Source: a bacterium
Lineage (GTDB): Bacteria; Patescibacteriota; Microgenomatia; UBA1406; GWC2-37-13
Length of the DNA: 64,000 nucleotides
Reading direction: 5' to 3'
Assembly (NCBI GenBank): GCA_021833625.1
Contig: JAKBEU010000003.1
Coordinates: 62,001-126,000, forward strand
The notes below the pieces were generated by a model, which had not been told where the DNA came from, did not search any database, and saw nothing but the letters and a program-made list of their open reading frames with translations. The position numbers and the translations under genes are program-made. Shown here one piece after another: positions 33,177 through 40,937 of this stretch (positions are counted from its first letter, which is position 1; each line of letters begins with the position of its first letter).

Positions 33177-33854
33177 ATGAAAACACTGTGGATAAGGACA
33201 CTTTTAAGCGTAATAGGAACGGCGCTTTTTCTGTGGGTTCTCCTTTTTCTTCCCGCACAATCCCTAACGTTTTGGCAAGCATGGATTTTTTGGAGTATTT
33301 TTTCGGTTGCGGTAACCATTATCTCTTTCTATTTCTTGAAAAAAGATCCCAACTTTATGGAAAGTCGACTTAAAGCAGGCCCCATAGCGGAGAAAGAAAA
33401 AAGTCAAAAAATCATTCAAGCATTTTCTTCCCTTTTTTTCATGGCTCTTCTTATAATTCCCGGATTTGATTTTCGTTTTCACTGGTCTTCTGTTCCACTT
33501 GTTTTAGTGATATTTGGAAACGCATGTGTTCTTGCCGGATTTTGGATTGTTTATTTGGTATTTTCAGAAAACAATTTTGCTTCAGCAACTATCCAGATCG
33601 GGAAAGGGCAGAGGGTAATATCAACCGGGCCATACCGTTTTATCAGACACCCCATGTATGCAGGAGCCGGGCTGATGGTGGGTGCCATGCCGCTTGCACT
33701 TGGGTCGTATTGGGCGTTTATCCCCGTTTTGTTAATGGGAGTTGGTATAGTTTTACGAATCTTTCATGAAGAAAAATACTTAACAAAAAATCTAAAAGGA
33801 TACGGGGATTATTGCCGCAAAGTTTCCTATCGCATCATTCCATTTGTTTGGTGA
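33177..33854 (+). CDS. Isoprenylcysteine-type membrane carboxyl methyltransferase family
   Basis: The 225-aa protein has about five membrane helices and the ICMT/PEMT signature GPYRFIRHPMYAGAG around residue 150, followed by a Glu-Glu pair in FHEEKYL. These form the SAM-binding tunnel of membrane methyltransferases. The start at 33177 is used because upstream in-frame codons read as non-membrane sequence. The substrate (lipid, small thiol or amine) is unknown. Confidence 0.85.
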   Translation: MKTLWIRTLLSVIGTALFLWVLLFLPAQSLTFWQAWIFWSIFSVAVTIISFYFLKKDPNFMESRLKAGPIAEKEKSQKIIQAFSSLFFMALLIIPGFDFRFHWSSVPLVLVIFGNACVLAGFWIVYLVFSENNFASATIQIGKGQRVISTGPYRFIRHPMYAGAGLMVGAMPLALGSYWAFIPVLLMGVGIVLRIFHEEKYLTKNLKGYGDYCRKVSYRIIPFVW

Positions 33855-33943
33855 ATCTCCCTGTTGTCATTTATCTTTCAGGAATTTTTCAGGAAAAAAG
33901 TATATATATTGATTTGAACGCGAATAAAAATTACACAACTCAT

Positions 33944-34792
33944 ATGAAATCCGATGCACGTTTTCTCATTGTCATGATTTTTGTTGCTCTGCTTTTCGGG
34001 CAGGTAAACGGATTAATTCCGACTCTTCCCCCTTCCCGCACTCTCCCTCCTGTGGATAAAAAAGTTGTTACCGCACGCGTGCAGCCGGTATTAAGTGGGG
34101 TTAATGTGGTAAAAAAAACTATTCCGTCAGTCGTAACGATTAAAATTTCCCAACAGGTTTCCAATTATTCTCTCGAGGTAGACCCCTCAAATCCTTTCAG
34201 TCTGTTCAGAAGAGTGTTGAGGGGCACTGAACAGACTGCCCAAAATATTGGGAGCGGCTTTGTCGTGGGAGCGCAAGGATTAGTGGTAACGAATAAACAT
34301 GTAGTAACGACTGATCCGAAAGCAACGTATAGCGTTATCACAAACGATGGGAAAGAATATCCCGTGAAAAACATATATCTCGATCCTGCCGGCAACGATA
34401 TCGCGCTGTTGAAAATCGACGCAAAAAATCTGAAACCCATTCAGATAGGAGATTCGGCGGGGCTTCAACTGGGGGAGCCGGTATATGCAATCGGAACGCC
34501 GCTTGGTGAATTTACAAACACGGTTACCTCCGGGATAATATCGGGTCTTGGACGGGGGATTACCGCGGGCTCGGTGTATGAAAATTATGTCGAAAAGCTT
34601 GATAATGTCATACAGACTGATGCCCCGATAAATCCCGGCAACTCGGGAGGTCCCCTTATCGATGCGCAAGGAAACGTTATTGGGATAAACACGGCAGTAT
34701 CGAATCAGGGACAGAATATCGGGTTTGCAATTCCTATCAGTGTATTGAGAACAGTCCTCATGAAATATCCGGGTGTTGTAAAAGCTCAGTAG
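33944..34792 (+). CDS. HtrA/DegP-like serine protease without PDZ domain
   Basis: This 282-aa secreted or anchored protease has an N-terminal hydrophobic segment (MKSDARFLIVMIF) and a trypsin-like S1C domain. The catalytic triad is visible as His in VVTNKHVV, Asp in GNDIALLKI and Ser in GNSGGPLID. The protein ends right after the protease domain, so the PDZ domain usual in DegP/HtrA is missing. It probably degrades misfolded exported proteins. Confidence 0.9.
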   Translation: MKSDARFLIVMIFVALLFGQVNGLIPTLPPSRTLPPVDKKVVTARVQPVLSGVNVVKKTIPSVVTIKISQQVSNYSLEVDPSNPFSLFRRVLRGTEQTAQNIGSGFVVGAQGLVVTNKHVVTTDPKATYSVITNDGKEYPVKNIYLDPAGNDIALLKIDAKNLKPIQIGDSAGLQLGEPVYAIGTPLGEFTNTVTSGIISGLGRGITAGSVYENYVEKLDNVIQTDAPINPGNSGGPLIDAQGNVIGINTAVSNQGQNIGFAIPISVLRTVLMKYPGVVKAQ

Positions 34793-34837
34793 AAGTGCGG
34801 TTGCAATACCGTACCCATTTGTCTTTAATATCATCAT

Positions 34838-35575
34838 ATGACAAAACCGTCGTTTGATCTTACCCAACATCTTGCACAAGAACATAAAATGACTCCACTC
34901 ACTACGTATTTGAAAGAAATCGTGTACGGAGGAAATGACGGCATTGTCACGACGTTTGCGGTTGTTGCAGGTTTTGCGGGCGCACAGGCGAATGTAGTGT
35001 CCCGACTTCCGATGGTTGCCGTATTGTTATTCGGGTTCGCCAATCTTTTTGCGGATGGAGTGTCGATGGCTCTTGGCAATTTCATTTCCACCCGTTCTGA
35101 GCAGGATGTGTATAACAGTGAAAAACAAAAAGAACAATACGAAATAGTTCATAATACTCAGCTTGAACAACTTGAGTCTGTTGAAATCCTTATAAAGAAA
35201 GGGTTTACGCGCGAACAGGCAAATGATCTTGTAGCTATTTATATGAAAAATAGCTCTTACTGGACGGACTTTATGATGAGTCAGGAACTGGAACTTGCGA
35301 ATCCCGAAGGGGGGAATGCGCTCCTTATGTCCCTGGTAACCTTTTTTTCATTCCTTATTTTTGGGTTTATTCCCCTTGTCCCCTATGTTTTCTTCAGGGG
35401 ACCGGAACTATTTGGCCTATCGATAGGCGCGACAGCAACAGCTCTCACTCTGCTTGGTGTTATAAGGTGGAAAGTAGGGAGGCAGGGATTTGTGCAGAGT
35501 GTGGGCGAAACGCTCCTTTTGGGAGGGGCTGCCGCCCTTGTTTCCTATTTTGTGGGGACGCTGTTTAGGATTTGA
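34838..35575 (+). CDS. VIT1/CCC1 family iron/manganese transporter
   Basis: This 245-aa membrane protein carries the family landmarks DGIVTTFAVVAGFAGA near the N-terminus and FADGVSMALGNFISTRSEQD. A cytosolic Glu-rich helical region (about residues 90-150) should bind divalent metal. It likely exports Fe2+ or Mn2+ from the cytoplasm. No metal regulator lies next to it. Confidence 0.9.
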   Translation: MTKPSFDLTQHLAQEHKMTPLTTYLKEIVYGGNDGIVTTFAVVAGFAGAQANVVSRLPMVAVLLFGFANLFADGVSMALGNFISTRSEQDVYNSEKQKEQYEIVHNTQLEQLESVEILIKKGFTREQANDLVAIYMKNSSYWTDFMMSQELELANPEGGNALLMSLVTFFSFLIFGFIPLVPYVFFRGPELFGLSIGATATALTLLGVIRWKVGRQGFVQSVGETLLLGGAAALVSYFVGTLFRI

Positions 35576-35689
35576 CGACTGGAGTCTTCAGTGAGGCTCT
35601 CCAGCCACAAAGAAAAAGAACCCGCAGGCACAAAAATGATCCGCTTTTCAGCAGGAAAGAATATCTTATAGTATTGACTATATTAGTTT

Positions 35690-36018
35690 GTGTGGTATAA
35701 TAAATAATAGAATATACATATCCAATATGTATATATAAATAACAAGGGGGTCTCCTACAAGCGTGGCGACCCGCACTTTGATTTTGGTTGTTTCTCTCTG
35801 GTATAGGCTTAAGCAATAGCTGCTTTTCCCCTTAATCATTTGAGAAACGTTCTTTGAAAACTAGGGATAGACAGATTTGATTCAACTAAAAAACACCTCA
35901 TCGTCTCTTCCGTTGGGGGCCCTTTTTAAAGGGCTCCAAACGGAAGAGAGGTGATGAAGTGTCGATTCGAAGAAGTGAAAAAGAAAGTCAACCAATCAGT
36001 TAAGGAGCAATTAGCATC
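35690..36018 (+). promoter_or_regulatory. Long structured leader with boxA-like signal upstream of the GC-rich gene
   Basis: GGTATAAT at 35695-35702 gives a promoter about 320 bp before the ATG. The leader contains a hairpin GGGTCTCC/GGCGACCC (from 35748), AAGCA/TGCTT (35811-35825), then TTCTTTGAAAAC at about 35850, which resembles the boxA of rRNA antitermination leaders, and a strong hairpin at 35894-35961. A clear Shine-Dalgarno TAAGGAG lies at 36001-36007. No protein is encoded in this stretch. Confidence 0.5.
35894..35961 (+). repeat. Long near-perfect hairpin in the leader
   Basis: The inner arms CTCTTCCGTT (35905-35914) and AACGGAAGAG (35939-35948) plus GCCCTTT/AAAGGGC (35919-35934) form a stem with one mismatch. 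The outer arms CACCTCATC and GATGAAGTG add eight pairs. No T-run follows, so it is not a terminator; it may be an RNase III-type processing stem or an mRNA stabiliser. Confidence 0.75.
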
Positions 36019-36768
36019 ATGAACAAGAACAAGAACGGAAAGCGTGTTTTGTGGACCCTTATCGCGGCGGCGATTCTTATCGCTTTCGCAGTCTGTGTCC
36101 AGCAGGTCACAAACCAGTCGCAGGTTGTTGAGGCCTCGTTCAAGTGGAGCGATGGCACAACGACCCAGAAGCCCTGGCATGTGATCTTTGGAAGCGACGA
36201 GGCCATCGACGGCGTCGTTAGCTACGATCAATACCTGTATTTTGTAACGAAAACCGGCGACCTTGAGGCAGCCGGGATACAGGTAAAGAATGAGTTGGCG
36301 GTAACCCCCGGAAAGCCCTGGACAGTTGTTTGGGGGAGTGACCGGGAGTTGAGCGGTGTCATCGTGATGGACGGTGTTGTTTATCTGACGTCAAAGACTG
36401 ACGTTCAGAATACTGCTCATTGCGGATGCACACCGACTTGCGAACAGGTGGTTGTGGAGATTGCAACCCCCACGCCAACCAACACGTACGTCCCGAGCGT
36501 TACGAATACGCCCGGTGCGACCTCAACCCCAGGAAACCCGACGGCAACGTCGACCCCTGGGACCCCGCCCACCCTGACCCCCGTTGTCCCCACCTCAACC
36601 CCCGTGAAACCCACAGAGCCGCCCGTTGTTCCAACGGTTAAGGCTAAGAATGGGAATTGCGGAGTCGGCAATGGAGTCGATCCGAACACCCCAGGGTGTT
36701 CGAACTGGCCCAATGACGGCGCAGGTTCAGGCAAGGGTAATCCCGGTCATCGCGGCGGCAAGAAGTAA
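36019..36768 (+). CDS. GC-rich P/T-rich secreted protein with two tandem repeats
   Basis: The 249-aa protein has a signal anchor (VLWTLIAAAILIAFAVCV), then two related modules KPWHVIFGSDEAIDGV and KPWTVVWGSDRELSGV, a Thr/Pro-rich stalk (residues about 145-205), and a C-terminal NCGVGNGVDPNTPG...NPGHRGGKK segment. Such VGNGVDPxxPG tails recur, from memory, in secreted bacterial proteins and may be an anchoring or processing signal. The gene is visibly richer in G and C than all neighbours, with C-ending codons, suggesting high expression or transfer. It has a strong Shine-Dalgarno, unlike most genes here. Confidence 0.75.
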   Translation: MNKNKNGKRVLWTLIAAAILIAFAVCVQQVTNQSQVVEASFKWSDGTTTQKPWHVIFGSDEAIDGVVSYDQYLYFVTKTGDLEAAGIQVKNELAVTPGKPWTVVWGSDRELSGVIVMDGVVYLTSKTDVQNTAHCGCTPTCEQVVVEIATPTPTNTYVPSVTNTPGATSTPGNPTATSTPGTPPTLTPVVPTSTPVKPTEPPVVPTVKAKNGNCGVGNGVDPNTPGCSNWPNDGAGSGKGNPGHRGGKK

Positions 36769-36803
36769 GTACCGAATGTAGTGAGTCACAGTTGATCATC
36801 TCT

Positions 36804-36912
36804 CTTCCCTAGAAGGGAAGGATGGCAGGAGCATCACACGCTCCGGTGGATGAGACGGCACTAACCGTCTCTATTGCACTTTCGCAATAAAAAAATCTAC
36901 CCCATCCTTCCC
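36804..36912 (+). ncRNA. Candidate structured RNA with stacked three-way junctions
   Basis: P1 is an 11-bp perfect pair (36815-36825 with 36902-36912). Inside are P2 (36828-36832/36840-36844), P3 (36845-36851/36895-36901), P4 (36852-36858/36865-36871) and P5 (36873-36877/36884-36888). Helices are separated by 0-2 bases, except an A-run next to P5. A competing hairpin, CTTCCCT/AGGGAAG (36804-36820), would break P1, giving a two-state switch. It lies 46 bp after the GC-rich gene and before a terminator at 37065. No Rfam class is recognised. Confidence 0.6.
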
Positions 36913-37064
36913 ATCTTCCCCCAGCTACACTTGAAAAATAGCGTATCAGGGAGAAGATACATAAAAACACCTCTCTCTATCTTTTTTTGTGCAAGTAGAT
37001 TATTATAAGAGTAATGATTAGTGAGCGTGCTATTTATCTAACCATTATCGGGTGTAGTTTTTAA

Positions 37065-37089
37065 GACAGCGAAAGCTGTCTCTTTTTTT
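37065..37089 (+). terminator. Rho-independent terminator
   Basis: GACAGC-GAAA-GCTGTC followed by a T-rich tail with seven consecutive T. It would end the transcript that includes the structured RNA at 36804-36912, or act as a switchable terminator for the gene at 37117. Confidence 0.8.
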
Positions 37090-37116
37090 ATCTATTAATA
37101 ATTTGAAAGAAAATAT

Positions 37117-37590
37117 ATGAGTATCAAAAGAACGTTGTTGGGAGTGTTGATGGGAATTTTAGTACTAGGAATATTTGCGGTTCCAACGTTAGCAACAAAC
37201 AAGATGACTGACAAGGTGCGACTGAAGTCGCTTGGCACTATGACAATAGGCAACTTAATTGGCACAGTAAACGGGATAAGCAGCTCCATCATTATGGACG
37301 GAAATTATATTGAGATATATTGTGACTCCGTACAGCGCATTCAAATTTTTAAAAACTATTTTGAAGACAAACAATCCTGTAAGATTGTCTCTACAGAGAA
37401 TATCCCCAACAGATCATCTATCTCTTTTTTTTCGAGCAAAGGTGAAAATTGCCCAGCAATAGGGAGTGATCAATGTTGGTATTCGGACTATGTTTATGCA
37501 ACAACTCAAGAATATCAATTGGCAAACTGGGGTACACGAGTTGTTAAATCTGATGGTACGGTAAACATCATTTCATTTTATAACCTTTGA
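37117..37590 (+). CDS. 157-aa secreted hypothetical protein
   Basis: A signal peptide (MSIKRTLLGVLMGILVLGIF...LAT) leads a mature part of about 130 aa with beta-rich character and four cysteines (C near residues 69, 88, 112, 119) that may pair. No known domain is recognised. It lies 27 bp after a terminator, so regulation by the upstream structured RNA is possible. Confidence 0.65.
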   Translation: MSIKRTLLGVLMGILVLGIFAVPTLATNKMTDKVRLKSLGTMTIGNLIGTVNGISSSIIMDGNYIEIYCDSVQRIQIFKNYFEDKQSCKIVSTENIPNRSSISFFSSKGENCPAIGSDQCWYSDYVYATTQEYQLANWGTRVVKSDGTVNIISFYNL

Positions 37591-37618
37591 TTTTTCAATG
37601 TGTTATTGTGTGTCGATA

Positions 37619-37834
37619 ATGAAAATTTTTGTTAAAGTAAAACCGAAAGCACGTGAGGCAAAAGTGGAAAAGACAGGCGAGGACCATTATCGCGTGTGGG
37701 TTACGGAAGCACCCGAAAAAGGGAAGGCAAATAAAGAAGTGGTAAAACTTCTGGCAAAATTCTTTTCCGTTTCACAATCGAAAATATCGATTATTTCCGG
37801 GTTAAAATCCGCAAATAAAATTCTGTTGGTATAA
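37619..37834 (+). CDS. DUF167 (YggU-type) protein
   Basis: This 71-aa protein from MKIFVKVKPKAREAKVEK through the conserved APEKGKANKEVVKLLAKFF and ISGLKSANK matches DUF167 over its full length. The family is small, soluble and of unknown function. It is followed 2 bp later by the Ogt-like gene, so the two share an mRNA. Confidence 0.88.
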   Translation: MKIFVKVKPKAREAKVEKTGEDHYRVWVTEAPEKGKANKEVVKLLAKFFSVSQSKISIISGLKSANKILLV

Positions 37835-37836
37835 CC

Positions 37837-38151
37837 ATGAAACTGTCTTTTAAGGAAAAAGTCTATAAAGTTGCACACGACATTCCGAAAGGAAAGGTGG
37901 CAACATACGGACAACTTGCGTGTCTTGTCGGAAACAAAAAAGCCGCGCGGGCAGTCGGTCTATTTATGAAAAATAACAGCGACCGCTCCGTCGTTCCCTG
38001 TCACAGGGTAGTTGCGGCAAATGGGGCCCTTACCGGCTATTCCTTCGGACGGGGAAGCGCAACGAAAAAGAAGATGTTGGAGAAAGAAGGGGTCATCTTC
38101 AAAGGACAAAAAGTTGATCTTTCGAAATCACAATGGAAGAAAATCGTGTAA
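37837..38151 (+). CDS. Ogt-like alkylguanine-DNA alkyltransferase domain
   Basis: This 104-aa protein is the DNA-binding and active-site domain of O6-alkylguanine alkyltransferases: GKVATYGQLA, then the alkyl-accepting cysteine in PCHRVV, and GYSFGRG. The N-terminal ribonuclease-H-like half of Ogt/Ada is absent, which is normal for short family members. Because the cysteine is present, it can act as a suicide repair protein rather than a mere alkyltransferase-like binder. Confidence 0.9.
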   Translation: MKLSFKEKVYKVAHDIPKGKVATYGQLACLVGNKKAARAVGLFMKNNSDRSVVPCHRVVAANGALTGYSFGRGSATKKKMLEKEGVIFKGQKVDLSKSQWKKIV

Positions 38152-38193
38152 TATAGATAAAACCCTTACTACTTATTTTTAAATTCACACTCT

Positions 38194-38976
38194 ATGACGG
38201 AAGTTGAAGAACTTGTGTTTCTTTTAAAGAAGAAGGAAAATCTTGCCGCAATGGTTGCCCCCACCTTTCCCATACTCTATTCAAAAGAAGAACTGATTAC
38301 AAAACTACGGTCTTTGGGGTTCCAATATATCGTTGAAGTATCGGCTGGAGCAGTGCGGACAAATGAAACGATAAAAAAGCTCCTCCAGGAGAATCCGACG
38401 TCCCGCTATATCACCAGTCCCTGTGCAAGTTTTGTCCGTCTGGTAAGGGCAAAATATCCGCACCTCCTTAAATATCTGACCCTCCAGGCGGATACCCCCA
38501 TGTCGGCAACGGCAAAATTGGTGAATGAAAAATATCCGGGGTACCGGCCTGTTTTTATCGGTCCCTGTATCGCAAAAAAGAAAGAGGCAAGTGAAGACTA
38601 TTCCGGGCTGAACATGCTTGTTATCACATTCAAAGAGCTGGAAGAAATACTCAAGGCGACACCTCTTCCGTCTCCTGAAACAGGCCATGAATATGCCTTT
38701 GACCTTGAAGAAAAATCAACCCGCATTTATCCCTTTGACGGAGGGCTTACGGAAAGCAGCGGTATCCGGTCACTATTAAAAGAAAATGAAATTCGGATAG
38801 TGTCAGGCTACCTCAACTGCGAAACGGCCTTGAAAGAATTTGAGACAAATAAGACAATACGTTTTTTGGATATTCTTTTTTGTGAGGGCGGATGCATAAA
38901 CGGAACGGGAATTCAAAGCACTCTTTCTCTTTCCGAGCGCAAAAGCAAAGTAGTGGAATATTCGTTAATCCGTTGA
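38194..38976 (+). CDS. Minimal [FeFe]-hydrogenase-like H-domain protein
   Basis: This 260-aa protein is the large-subunit C-terminal domain only. H-cluster-ligand regions are visible: TSPCASF (L1), GPCIAKKKEA (L2) and FCEGGCINGTG (L3), four cysteines in all. The N-terminal iron-sulfur ferredoxin modules of true hydrogenases are missing, and the small-subunit-like region is absent. It may be a sensory or scavenging relative, or a degenerate enzyme. No HydE/F/G maturation genes are in this window. Confidence 0.8.
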   Translation: MTEVEELVFLLKKKENLAAMVAPTFPILYSKEELITKLRSLGFQYIVEVSAGAVRTNETIKKLLQENPTSRYITSPCASFVRLVRAKYPHLLKYLTLQADTPMSATAKLVNEKYPGYRPVFIGPCIAKKKEASEDYSGLNMLVITFKELEEILKATPLPSPETGHEYAFDLEEKSTRIYPFDGGLTESSGIRSLLKENEIRIVSGYLNCETALKEFETNKTIRFLDILFCEGGCINGTGIQSTLSLSERKSKVVEYSLIR

Positions 38977-39002
38977 CCCGCGTACCCTCTCTCTGTTAGC
39001 AT
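38973..39002 (+). promoter_or_regulatory. Promoter of the GT39 gene
   Basis: TTGACC (38973-38978), an 18-bp spacer and TAGCAT (38997-39002) lie 9 nt before an ATG at 39012. This supports that ATG, not the GTG at 39065, as the real start. Confidence 0.55.
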
Positions 39003-39011
39003 AAGAAGCAA

Positions 39012-39064
39012 ATGCGGGGAAAAATAATCATCATTTTTTTAGTATTTTCGTACTTTCATTTGTC
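39012..39064 (+). other. Out-of-frame N-terminal coding segment, apparent frameshift at a T-run
   Basis: From the ATG at 39012 the reading begins MRGKIIIIF and would continue as a signal anchor if one T were added to the T7 run. The promoter at 38973-39002 points to this ATG. A sequencing error, transcriptional slippage or a real mutation would all look the same here. Confidence 0.55.
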
Positions 39065-40549
39065 GTGCACCTTATCGATCTTAACGCGGAAGGGCGCACG
39101 TGGGATGAACAGTTTAAAACGGATACGGGGATTGCGGCACTAAAAAATATCTCTTCCAGAAAGTTTGGCTATAATGATTGGGCAGTCGGATTTGAACATC
39201 CGCCTCTTGCCAAATATCTGTACGGACTTTCTTTTTTACCGGAACTGAAAACAATTAATCCGAAAAGTGTTTCTCAGGACGAATATGATTATCTGTTAAA
39301 CGGCAACTACTATGCCGGCATGAATGGGAGCGGTCTTATAAAAATACAACCGTATGATTTTACCACTCCCCGTGTTGTTTCTGCGGCACTCAATGCGGGA
39401 ACTGTTGCTCTCACTTTTTTAATTGCCTATTTTTGTTTCCAACAAATACTTCCCGGAATAATAAGCGCGCTCATTCTTCTCTCCCTTCCGCGATTTGTGG
39501 CAATGGGGAGGCTTATGACGTTTGAGTCCATCTCCGGTTTTCTGGTTGCGCTCTTATTTACATATCTTTTAAGTAGAAAAAAAAAGAACGGAGACGTTAT
39601 TTCCTCAATTATTCCCGGCATCCTCTTGGGAGCGCTTTTGTGGACACGATATAATAATATTTCCGTTTTTATTACCTATGCCGGATGGATAGGTATTGCC
39701 GAACTGTTTAAAAAACAAAGGGAGTGGAAAAAAGCCCTTCTTCATATTTTTCTTACTTTTTTCATTGCAGGAATTCTCGGGTTTATTGTCTGGCCGTTTT
39801 TGTGGATTGATTTTCCGAGAGGAATTTTTGCAACGGTTGCGGAACATAAGACGCGAATAATCGTGTCTTCGTTTTATCACGTTCTTTCATTTTTACAGAC
39901 AACACCGGCCATTTATCTGGGACTTCTGTTTGTTGGGTGTGTTGTCTGTATTAAAAACAGGACGCGTGAGCACGTTCTTTTTCTGTGGTGGTTTTTCTCA
40001 ACTGCCGTTTTTTTCATGCTTTTTTCCTCTCCAGGCGGAGCGACGCGCTATATGTTTGTCATTTACCCGGCAACAGCCCTCATTGCCGCAACCGGAGCAT
40101 CCTGGTTGCTGTCCGGCACCAAAACTTTTGGGAAAGCGTTTGCGCTTTTTTGTTTGGCATCTTACGGAGTAGTGACGCTTTCTTCCGTTCATCCCTATTA
40201 CCTTGACTACTACAATGCATTTGTAGGTGGGATAAAAGGGGCTAAGCAGAAAAAACTGGAGGTAAGCTGGTGGGGAGAGGGGCAGCGGGCAGCAGGATTG
40301 TGGTTAAGAAAAAATGCCGCTCCAAACGCGAAAATTGGATTAATGGTGACGCCAAAATACGTTTTTCCGCGTATCCGCACCGATGTGGTACTCCTTCCGT
40401 ATGGCGAACAGATTGAGGTGGCAGACTACGCCGTAGTAAGCAAGACAGATCTTGCGGCATTCAGGAAAACGAAAGGCATTTGGAAGCAGGTGTATACTGT
40501 AAATGCGGAAGATGTTCCCCTCATCTATGTGTTTCAAAGGGAGAAATAG
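39065..40549 (+). CDS. Membrane glycosyltransferase (GT39/PMT-like), N-terminus interrupted
   Basis: This large polytopic protein of 494 visible aa carries an acidic, exported N-terminal loop with WDEQF and GFEHPPLAKYLYG, then about eight to ten helices and a C-terminal soluble domain. It resembles GT39-type transferases that use polyprenyl-phosphate sugars to decorate proteins or lipids. The first transmembrane helix is encoded in another frame from the ATG at 39012 (MRGKIIIIF); the two join if the T7 run at 39034-39040 were T8. The annotated start at 39065 is therefore only the readable part. Confidence 0.85.
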   Translation: MHLIDLNAEGRTWDEQFKTDTGIAALKNISSRKFGYNDWAVGFEHPPLAKYLYGLSFLPELKTINPKSVSQDEYDYLLNGNYYAGMNGSGLIKIQPYDFTTPRVVSAALNAGTVALTFLIAYFCFQQILPGIISALILLSLPRFVAMGRLMTFESISGFLVALLFTYLLSRKKKNGDVISSIIPGILLGALLWTRYNNISVFITYAGWIGIAELFKKQREWKKALLHIFLTFFIAGILGFIVWPFLWIDFPRGIFATVAEHKTRIIVSSFYHVLSFLQTTPAIYLGLLFVGCVVCIKNRTREHVLFLWWFFSTAVFFMLFSSPGGATRYMFVIYPATALIAATGASWLLSGTKTFGKAFALFCLASYGVVTLSSVHPYYLDYYNAFVGGIKGAKQKKLEVSWWGEGQRAAGLWLRKNAAPNAKIGLMVTPKYVFPRIRTDVVLLPYGEQIEVADYAVVSKTDLAAFRKTKGIWKQVYTVNAEDVPLIYVFQREK

Positions 40550-40579
40550 GCTGATTGCGCGCTCTAAATTGCTGAACTC

Positions 40580-40608
40580 TTGACATATTAAGTTGAGGTA
40601 GGTATAGT
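40580..40608 (+). promoter_or_regulatory. Thioredoxin promoter, leaderless
   Basis: TTGACA (40580-40585), a 17-bp spacer and TATAGT (40603-40608) stand 8 nt before the ATG at 40617. This is the cleanest near-consensus promoter in the window. Confidence 0.7.
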
Positions 40609-40616
40609 TTTAACCT

Positions 40617-40937
40617 ATGGCGACATTATCCACATCACAAACAACATTTAAAAAGGATGTCCTTGATAAAAAGGGCGTTGTGTTTGTTGACTTTTTTGCA
40701 GAATGGTGCGGTCCTTGCAAGATGACCGGCCCCATAATCGAGCAACTTTCAGAGGAAAAAAAAGACATAGCCTTCCTTAAGGTAAACGTGGATGAAAATA
40801 ACGAACTGGCATCCCAGTATTCCATTTTTTCCATCCCGACGTTCGTTATTTTTAAAGACGGACAAGTCGTATCACAGTTCTCAGGCGCAATGGGAAAAGA
40901 AGGGTTTGAAGAAGAGCTGAGAAAAATCAGTATTTAA
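40617..40937 (+). CDS. trxA: Thioredoxin
   Basis: This 106-aa protein is a full-length thioredoxin: FVDFFAEWCGPCKMTGP contains the redox CGPC pair near residue 30-36, followed by KVNVDENNELASQYSI and the cis-proline region IPTFVIFKDG. It reduces disulfides in cytoplasmic enzymes such as ribonucleotide reductase, whose B12-dependent form lies a few kb away. Its 3' end overlaps the converging gene by 11 bp. Confidence 0.96.
   Translation: MATLSTSQTTFKKDVLDKKGVVFVDFFAEWCGPCKMTGPIIEQLSEEKKDIAFLKVNVDENNELASQYSIFSIPTFVIFKDGQVVSQFSGAMGKEGFEEELRKISI

Noticed and set aside
36804-36912. Hammerhead, TPP, SRP or c-di-GMP RNA for the 36.8 kb structure
   Set aside because: Required conserved core bases (for example the hammerhead GAAA or the TPP CTGAGA) are not in the right places.
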